This document shows positions 11,939 to 16,650 of a stretch of DNA of 16,650 bases, piece by piece (positions within the stretch are counted from its first letter, which is position 1; each line of letters opens with the position of its first letter). Source of the DNA: Spirochaetaceae bacterium (lineage in GTDB: Bacteria > Spirochaetota > Spirochaetia > SZUA-6 > Bin103); contig JAPOQV010000241.1 of assembly GCA_026710565.1 (NCBI GenBank), positions 1-16,650 of the forward strand. The letters are read 5' to 3'. Below the pieces are notes generated by a model, which searched no databases, had not been told where the DNA came from, and was given only the letters and a program-made list of their open reading frames with translations. The position numbers and the translations under genes were made by a program.

Positions 11939-13003
11939 CTATGCTTTTCGCTCCCGTCGGTGCCCGCGGCGCAGAGACAGAACGGCGGCGCGATAGGAGC
12001 CCAGGTAGAGCCCTGCCTGCACGACGAGGGCGGGCAGGGCCCATGCGCGGGTGTGCGGGGCCGCGCTGACGAAGACCAGGCTGGCGGCCATCGTGCCCCA
12101 CAGGAGTGCGCCGACGGCCGGGTTCGCGTAGCGGCAGGCGGTGGTGCCGCGCAGGGCGCGCCGCAGGTTTCGGTAGATGAGGTGGTGCAGGTGGGCCTTG
12201 TCCGCACGGCCGGGGCCATAGCCCTTGCGCAGGGTCTTTCTGAGGATCGAGTAGAGCGTCTCCGACACCGGGTAGCCCAGCACCACGAGGACGATCCACG
12301 GCGATACCTCGGGATTGCGCTGGGGCAGCATGACGCCCACGGCGGCCAGCAGGAAGCCGACCAGGTAGGCGCCGCCGTCGCCCATGATCAGCGGGCCGCG
12401 GGGGAAGTTGACCAGCAGGAAGCCGGCGACGGCGGCGCCGACGAGCAGGGCGAGCGCCGCCAGCTCGGAGTCGCCGGCGTGCAGGGCGACGACGCCGAAC
12501 GCGGCCAGCATGATGACGACGCCGCCGGCCGACAGGCCGTTGAAGCCGTCGATGATGTTGACCGAGTGGGCGATGCCGGCGATCGCGAACGCCGTGAAGG
12601 GGATGGCGATCCAGGGGTAGGCCAGGGCGTAGTGGTCGACGAAGCCGATCTCCACGCGGGCGACCACGTGGCCGGTGACCAGGCTGAACAGGAGGCCCGC
12701 CAGCAGGGTCGCGGACATGCGCATGGTGCCGGAGACCTTCTTGGTGAAGTCCTCGGCGAGTCCGGCCCCGAAGGCCAGCAGTCCGCAGGCGCCCAGGATC
12801 GCCAGCTCGCCCCGGATCGCCGGCGGCGCGGCGAGCGTGGCGGCCCAGAAGCCGGCGAACACGGCCACGCCGCCGATCCGTGGCACCACGGTGCGCTGGA
12901 CCTTCTGGGGGCCGCTCAGGCTGTCCAGGCTGAGCCTGCCGTGCCAGCGTCGGGTCACGACGATCAGCACGCTGGCCGCGAACGACACGCCAGCGGCGAG
13001 CAC
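11939..13003 (-). CDS. WecA/MraY-type polyprenyl-phosphate sugar-1-phosphate transferase
   Basis: A multi-pass membrane protein (about ten hydrophobic segments) of glycosyltransferase family 4, which moves a UDP-activated amino-sugar phosphate onto undecaprenyl phosphate. Motifs: PRIGGVAVF (residues 41-49), AEDFTKKVS (83-91, the place of the usual DDxxxK; the first Asp is Glu here), NIIDGFNGLSAG (149-160, the catalytic NxxDGxNGLA), FPRGPLIMGDGGAYLVGF (200-217) and the cytoplasmic HLHH (271-274). HxHH and MGDxG favour the WecA/TagO/Rfe branch over MraY proper, so the product would be an O-antigen, teichoic or exopolysaccharide lipid precursor rather than lipid I; this is inference. The start is GTG 13003; upstream the same frame runs into the dehydrogenase remnant's stop at 13073-13075. 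The C-terminus ends basic (RRGHRRERKA), just before the HicA remnant. Confidence 0.9.
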   Translation of the reverse strand: MLAAGVSFAASVLIVVTRRWHGRLSLDSLSGPQKVQRTVVPRIGGVAVFAGFWAATLAAPPAIRGELAILGACGLLAFGAGLAEDFTKKVSGTMRMSATLLAGLLFSLVTGHVVARVEIGFVDHYALAYPWIAIPFTAFAIAGIAHSVNIIDGFNGLSAGGVVIMLAAFGVVALHAGDSELAALALLVGAAVAGFLLVNFPRGPLIMGDGGAYLVGFLLAAVGVMLPQRNPEVSPWIVLVVLGYPVSETLYSILRKTLRKGYGPGRADKAHLHHLIYRNLRRALRGTTACRYANPAVGALLWGTMAASLVFVSAAPHTRAWALPALVVQAGLYLGSYRAAVLSLRRGHRRERKA

Positions 13004-13072
13004 GGCCGGGAGCGCTACCTGATCGATGGCGGTCGTCCCGAAGAGGGGTTGGCGGCACCCATGACGCGCCCG

Positions 13073-13198
13073 TCAGACAAGGGCGACAGCCTTCGCCAGT
13101 CTCGCGGTCCAGCCGCCGTCGGCGTTATACGCGGCCCCGGTGACGAAGCTCGACTCGTCTCCGGCCAGGAACAGCGCCACCTTGTCCCGCAGTCGCAT
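13073..13198 (-). pseudogene. Short-chain dehydrogenase/reductase with an internal deletion (41 codons left)
   Basis: A short frame from ATG 13198 with Shine-Dalgarno GAGGAGG (13206-13212) overlapping the stop of the upstream dioxygenase gene. The product begins MRLRDKVAL, the usual first strand of SDR enzymes (normally followed by xTGAxxGIG), and then continues directly with FLAGDESSFVTGAAYNADGG and WTA, the usual SDR C-terminal end (FLASDExSFVTGxxxxVDGGxTA). About 200 residues, including the NAD-binding glycines and the Tyr-x-x-x-Lys catalytic pair, are absent, yet the reading frame is kept from start to stop. It is translatable but cannot be an active dehydrogenase. The location suggests it was the last gene of the GH38/aldolase/dioxygenase operon. 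Confidence 0.8.
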
Positions 13199-13210
13199 CG
13201 TGTCGCCTCC

Positions 13211-14884
13211 TCAGAATTCGTTGGCCGGGGTGATCGACGGGTCCCACCGTTCTGCGGTCAGCAGGCCGATCGCCGCGTCCAGCGCCGCCGGCGATCCGAT
13301 GCGCCGCAGCGCCTCCACCGCATAGGTCGCGACCTGACCGCAGCGGTCGTCGAGCGCGTGGATCAGTTCGTCCTGTGCGGGGGAGGCCGCCGGGCCCAGG
13401 CGAGCGAGCGCCGTGGCGGCGTTCACGCGCACCTGATCGCGAACGCTCCAGGTTCTCATCTCCGCCTCTTCCCATGCGGGCCGCTTCAGCCGGAACAGCG
13501 CTCCCAGCGGCGCTGCCGCTTCAGGCGCACCGATGGCGCCCAGCGCATCCGCCACGGTCCGCACCACGAGATGGGACGGGTCGTCCAGCGCGTCGATCAG
13601 CGCCGGGACGGCCGCCAGAGCCTGCCGGTCCATCTCGCCCAACGCGAACGCGGCGTTCATCCGAGCCCACCCGTCCCCGCCTTCCAGCAGGTCCAGCAGG
13701 GGATGGAGCGCCGCGGTGCCGATTGCGCACAGGGCATAGGCGGCGTCGTCGAGCCGCAGCGCGGTCTCGATCGATCCGTGACGGCGATGCTGCTCGGCCA
13801 TCCGTGTCCGCATCATCGAAGCGGCGTCGCCGCGGCCGCGCAGCGAGTCGATCAATGCGGAACCCGCCGGCTCGCCGATCGCTCCCAGCGCGTAGACGGC
13901 CGCCACCCGAACCGGGTCGGGGCGGCGATTGAGGCAGCTCATCAGAGCGGAAGTCGCCGGCGCCGCATCCCCTGCCAGGGTCGCCAGCGTTTCGGCTGCG
14001 GCCACCCGGTCCGCGTCCGGACGGTCGTGCTCCAACGCGGACACCAGCGCGCCCACGCCGACGCGAGGCTCGCGGTGCGGCAACGCGCCGTTGCGAAGGC
14101 TGGCGTAGCGGTCGCCGGCGCCGCGCAGCCAGTCCCAGAGATGCGACCAGGCGAGCGACATCCGATCGCCACCGTAGCGCTCCGGGTCGCTCCACCGGTG
14201 CTCGGGTCCCGCCCGGCCGTCTGCCCGCGGCAGCGACGCACGCTGGTAGATGAACTTGACCATGAACCGCCGTTGTCCGGTCAGGTTGATGCCGGCCGCG
14301 TGGCCGACGTCGAAGTGGGTGATGGACACCGTGCCGGCCGGCCCGGCGACCGGCAGCGGCCGCGCGCGCTCGGCTTCGCTGAGGGTGGTGTTCAGATGCG
14401 TCCCCGGAATCACATGGGTGGGCCCCAGGGACTCGGGCGTGTCCTGCGGGTAGTACATGACCCGCGCGTACCGGATGTGGTGGTGACGCGGCCGGGCGAG
14501 CGGCGTGTACGAGTCCTGGTGGCAGTTGGCTGCGAGCTTCGCTCTCCGATCCATGTCAGGCCGATCCAGTCCGGGGTCCTCCGGCGGCTCCTCCACGTGG
14601 CAGAAACGGTGCGGGTGCTCAAGGTAGTCCGGTCCCAGCAGGGTCTGGAGGGCGCCGCTCACCTCCGGAGACTTCAGCACGTGCCGCATCTCCGGCACCA
14701 GCGGCAGGATGTTGTTGCCGGGGTTGCCCTTCCGATCCGGGATCGACTCGTCGAGCCGCCGCCGGATGGACTCGTGCAACTCGCGCGGCAGCGACGGCCG
14801 CAGGATCAGGTAACCGTCGGCGACGAACCGCCGCACCTGCTCGTCGCTCAGGGGAATCGCGGTGCCGTTGGTTCCGTTGTTCAT
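13211..14884 (-). CDS. Phytanoyl-CoA dioxygenase family protein fused to HEAT repeats
   Basis: 557 residues from ATG 14884, 13 bases after the aldolase stop and preceded by GAGGG. The N-terminal half (about 10-270) is an Fe(II)/2-oxoglutarate oxygenase of the PhyH type: DEQVRRFVADGYLILRPSLP at the start, iron ligands His122 and Asp124 in NCHQDS, and the distal His195 in THFDVGHAAGINLTGQRRFM, with Arg205/206 as likely 2-oxoglutarate contact. SLGPTHVIPGTHL is the familiar PhyH loop. The C-terminal half (about 275-550) is a run of HEAT-like helical repeats with recurring VRVAAVYALGAIGEPA, ARMNAAFALGEM, VVRTVADALGAIG and VRVNAATALARLGPAA. HEAT arrays bind proteins or ligands. PhyH members hydroxylate many small molecules; the substrate is unknown. 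An in-frame earlier start (14941) would add 19 residues inside the aldolase gene and is unlikely. Confidence 0.88.
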   Translation of the reverse strand: MNNGTNGTAIPLSDEQVRRFVADGYLILRPSLPRELHESIRRRLDESIPDRKGNPGNNILPLVPEMRHVLKSPEVSGALQTLLGPDYLEHPHRFCHVEEPPEDPGLDRPDMDRRAKLAANCHQDSYTPLARPRHHHIRYARVMYYPQDTPESLGPTHVIPGTHLNTTLSEAERARPLPVAGPAGTVSITHFDVGHAAGINLTGQRRFMVKFIYQRASLPRADGRAGPEHRWSDPERYGGDRMSLAWSHLWDWLRGAGDRYASLRNGALPHREPRVGVGALVSALEHDRPDADRVAAAETLATLAGDAAPATSALMSCLNRRPDPVRVAAVYALGAIGEPAGSALIDSLRGRGDAASMMRTRMAEQHRRHGSIETALRLDDAAYALCAIGTAALHPLLDLLEGGDGWARMNAAFALGEMDRQALAAVPALIDALDDPSHLVVRTVADALGAIGAPEAAAPLGALFRLKRPAWEEAEMRTWSVRDQVRVNAATALARLGPAASPAQDELIHALDDRCGQVATYAVEALRRIGSPAALDAAIGLLTAERWDPSITPANEF

Positions 14885-14897
14885 GGTGGCCCTCACT

Positions 14898-15719
14898 CTA
14901 CTCCGCTCGATACGCGGCCACGGCCGCCCGTGCGCCTTCATGCAGCAGGGCCAGCTCGTCGACCAGCTCGAAGAACCGGCAACCCCTTCGGACCCAGTCG
15001 GCGGCCGCGTCGGGCCCCGACGGCGTGGTGCCGAACGCCACGCCGTGTTGCAGGCACAGGTCGAGCACGGTGCCGAGCGCTGCCTTCATGTCGGGGTGAT
15101 CGTACTCGCCCGGATGGCCCAGGGAGATCGCCGTGTCGTAGGGGCCCACGTACACCATGTCGAGGTGTGGGGTGGCGACGATCTCGGCTGCCCGATCGAG
15201 TCCGGCCATCGTCTCGATGTGGGCGATCACGGCGGTGGCCGCGTTGCTGCGCCGCAGCCAGTCGGCATCGTCCTCAGGGTACGTGTAGTCGGCGCCGCCG
15301 TAGCCCGGTGCGCCGGCGCGGCTGCCGAGCGGCGGGTACTTCACCAGATCGACCAACTCGGCGCCCTGCTCCGCCGATTCGGTGCGCGGGAGCTGGATTC
15401 CCACCACTCCGGCATCCAGCAGCCGCGCCACCTCGGAGCGGTTCAGCTCGCCTACCTTGGAGATGACCGGAATGCCGTTGTCGCGGGCGCAGAGCGCGAA
15501 GTCGGGCAGCTCGCTGCCTTCCAACATGCCGTGCTCCTTCTCGATGAAGATGAAGTCGAAACCGGCGTTGCGGAAGATCTTGACCAGCGACGGCCGCAGG
15601 TACTCGACCGCCATCGCGCCGAGCAGCGGCGAACCGCTCTGCACGCGTCGCCTGAAACGGCGTCCGAGCGCCGTCGGGTCATGCTGCGCGCCGCGGTCGT
15701 TCTCTCCGGTCCTGGCCAT
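14898..15719 (-). CDS. HpcH/HpaI aldolase/citrate lyase family protein
   Basis: 273 residues of the class II, metal-dependent aldolase family that cleaves or forms 2-keto-3-deoxy acids and related compounds (2,4-dihydroxyhept-2-enedioate aldolase, KDR aldolase). Seen: GFDFIFIEKEHGML (strand with Glu and the general-base His), VVGIQLPRTESAEQGAELVD, the Gly-rich GSRAGAPGYGG, IAHIETMAGLDRAAEI with the metal ligand Glu, and HLDMVYVGPYDTAISLGHPG with the metal ligand Asp and the GPxDxxxSLG signature. ATG 15719 was chosen because AGGAGG lies six bases upstream; GTG 15725 would overlap the upstream stop as GTGA but has no room for that Shine-Dalgarno. Direct neighbours (mannosidase, PhyH, SDR remnant) suggest sugar or sugar-acid breakdown, by inference. 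Confidence 0.9.
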   Translation of the reverse strand: MARTGENDRGAQHDPTALGRRFRRRVQSGSPLLGAMAVEYLRPSLVKIFRNAGFDFIFIEKEHGMLEGSELPDFALCARDNGIPVISKVGELNRSEVARLLDAGVVGIQLPRTESAEQGAELVDLVKYPPLGSRAGAPGYGGADYTYPEDDADWLRRSNAATAVIAHIETMAGLDRAAEIVATPHLDMVYVGPYDTAISLGHPGEYDHPDMKAALGTVLDLCLQHGVAFGTTPSGPDAAADWVRRGCRFFELVDELALLHEGARAAVAAYRAE

Positions 15720-15721
15720 CG

Positions 15722-16650
15722 TCACCCTCCTCCGTCGTGGTTCGTCGTCAGACCGATCGTGTGGATCTCGTACGGGCCGAATTCCAGGGAGATCGACCCG
15801 TCGCGGACGGCAAGCGGACGTGTGCGGCGCTCCATCAGATCGAGCAGGTGGGCGTCCGCCACCGGCACTCCCACGTGCAGCGTCGCGGTGCGACCGCCGC
15901 CCGCAGCCTCATGGAGGCGAATGATGAGGTCGCCGCCTTCCTCGGCCTGCTTCACGGTCTCGACGACGATGTCCCTGCCGTCCGGTTCACACAGCGAGAA
16001 GTCCGCCGGCAGCGGTCCGGGATGGGCGCTTGCGTCCACGCGTTCGACCGGCACGTTCAGTTCGTAAGCGGCCTGTATGACGCCGCCCGCGACGTGGTCG
16101 CCGGCGTGCGGCAGCAGCGCGTAGCTGAAGCGGTGCTCCTCCTGGTCGGTGAAGCGCGGATCGGGCTCTCCCGGAGGCACCGGCCCGTACTCGATCTTCG
16201 CCCCGGAGAACGGCACGCTGCGGATCAGGTTGAGGTCCAGCACGCTGTCCTTGACCCGGTAGCCGTACTTCGAGTCGTTGAGCAGCGCCGCCCCGTACGT
16301 GCGTCGCGAGATGTCCACCCACTTGTGAGCGGCGACCTCGTCCTTGGCCAGGTCCCAGGAGGTGTTGCTGTGCGTGGGCCGCCGGATGCTGCCGAACTGG
16401 ATGTCGCAGGTCGCCTCTTCCGCCTGCACGGCCAGCGGAAAGGAAGTGCGCAGCATGCACGCCGTCTCCCGCCACGACACCAGGGTATCGAAGCGCAGCA
16501 CCCGGCTGCCGGCTGTGACGCTCACCTCCTGGACCAGTTCCGAGTGGCCGATCCGGTACACGTGGCGGAGCACCGCGCGCGGTCCGTCGATGCGGGGAGC
16601 GGCGGACACCAGGGTCAGCCGGCGCGGCGTCTGCCGGCGGTAGGTCACCG
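15722..16650 (-). CDS. GH38 alpha-mannosidase, C-terminal part (5' end outside window)
   Basis: The frame is open to the right edge of the window, so about 309 C-terminal residues are visible. They match the C-terminal beta-sandwich domains of glycoside hydrolase family 38: FDTLVSWRETACMLRTSFPL (usual vDW.E.....K..fp), IRRPTHSNTSWD, KWVDISRRTYGAALLNDSKY, GYRVKDSVLDLNLIRSVPFS and HRFSYALLPHAGDH, followed by DLIIRLHEAAGG and SLEFGPYEIHTIGL (usual ..L.RlyE..G......l.PfEIkTl.l). The catalytic N-terminal domain lies outside. The enzyme removes alpha-linked mannose from glycans. The stop is 2 bases before the aldolase ATG, so the two are in one operon. Confidence 0.93.
   Translation of the reverse strand, partial: VTYRRQTPRRLTLVSAAPRIDGPRAVLRHVYRIGHSELVQEVSVTAGSRVLRFDTLVSWRETACMLRTSFPLAVQAEEATCDIQFGSIRRPTHSNTSWDLAKDEVAAHKWVDISRRTYGAALLNDSKYGYRVKDSVLDLNLIRSVPFSGAKIEYGPVPPGEPDPRFTDQEEHRFSYALLPHAGDHVAGGVIQAAYELNVPVERVDASAHPGPLPADFSLCEPDGRDIVVETVKQAEEGGDLIIRLHEAAGGGRTATLHVGVPVADAHLLDLMERRTRPLAVRDGSISLEFGPYEIHTIGLTTNHDGGG

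Noticed and set aside
14885..14941. Longer N-terminus for the dioxygenase from an upstream in-frame start
   Set aside because: It would lie inside the aldolase gene and adds no conserved sequence; ATG 14884 has a suitable spacing to GAGGG and to the aldolase stop.
11888..15466. Very long + strand open frame (about 1190 codons) opposite the minus-strand transferase, dioxygenase and aldolase genes
   Set aside because: It is antisense to three genes with clear catalytic motifs, is rich in Arg, Gln, His and Gly as expected from GC-rich antisense reading, and has no recognisable domain.

Overview
The window is high-GC bacterial DNA in three parts: a long co-directional housekeeping block on the + strand (1-11101, then a tRNA at 11138-11209), a short strip of broken accessory DNA (about 11210-11930), and a minus-strand cluster of catabolic and envelope genes (11939-16650). 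The run yicC, (d)CMP kinase, rpoZ, miaA, tiny basic ribosomal protein, folP, acpS, truA, type-4 UDG, priA, def, fmt, PASTA protein, with the particular kinase and omega sequences, points to a GC-rich member of the Spirochaetota, probably environmental or host-associated. That placement is an inference from protein resemblance and gene order, not from a search.

Plus-strand block. Most junctions are tight, several with 4-base overlaps (folP/acpS, truA/UDG, DUF3830/racemase, fmt/PASTA), so transcription units are probably long. The genes cover RNA turnover and modification (YicC, MiaA, TruA), transcription (omega), pyrimidine and folate metabolism (kinase, DHPS), lipid carrier activation (AcpS), DNA repair and restart (UDG, PriA), and N-formyl initiation (Def, Fmt). 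A two-gene cassette (DUF3830 cyclophilin-like protein plus Asp/Glu racemase/maleate isomerase-like enzyme) lies between def and fmt. A 29-residue basic protein gene with its own sigma70-like promoter, missed by ordinary ORF size limits, sits between miaA and folP.

Strip of debris. After tRNA-Gly(CCC) there is a frameshifted fragment of a WGGNRFVA-repeat protein on the + strand. It is cut off at a pair of direct repeats resembling an IS21-type insertion sequence end. On the other side of these repeats is a 3'-truncated hicB antitoxin gene on the minus strand, still with a strong ribosome binding site and still overlapped by the last codons of a hicA-like toxin remnant.

Minus-strand cluster. 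Reading leftward from 16650: the C-terminal half of a GH38 alpha-mannosidase, an HpcH/HpaI-type aldolase, a phytanoyl-CoA-dioxygenase/HEAT-repeat fusion, a 41-codon internally deleted short-chain dehydrogenase remnant, and a WecA/MraY-type polyprenyl-phosphate sugar-phosphate transferase. The first four are closely spaced and were probably one catabolic operon.

The points most worth a second look are: tandem repeats built around the stop codons of three different housekeeping genes (27, 14 and 16 bases long), the last carrying TAGATG in every unit between UDG and priA; a kinase P-loop with Asn where the Walker A Lys should be; and the internally deleted dehydrogenase that keeps both its ends in frame. 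No CRISPR array, rRNA or intact mobile element was seen.
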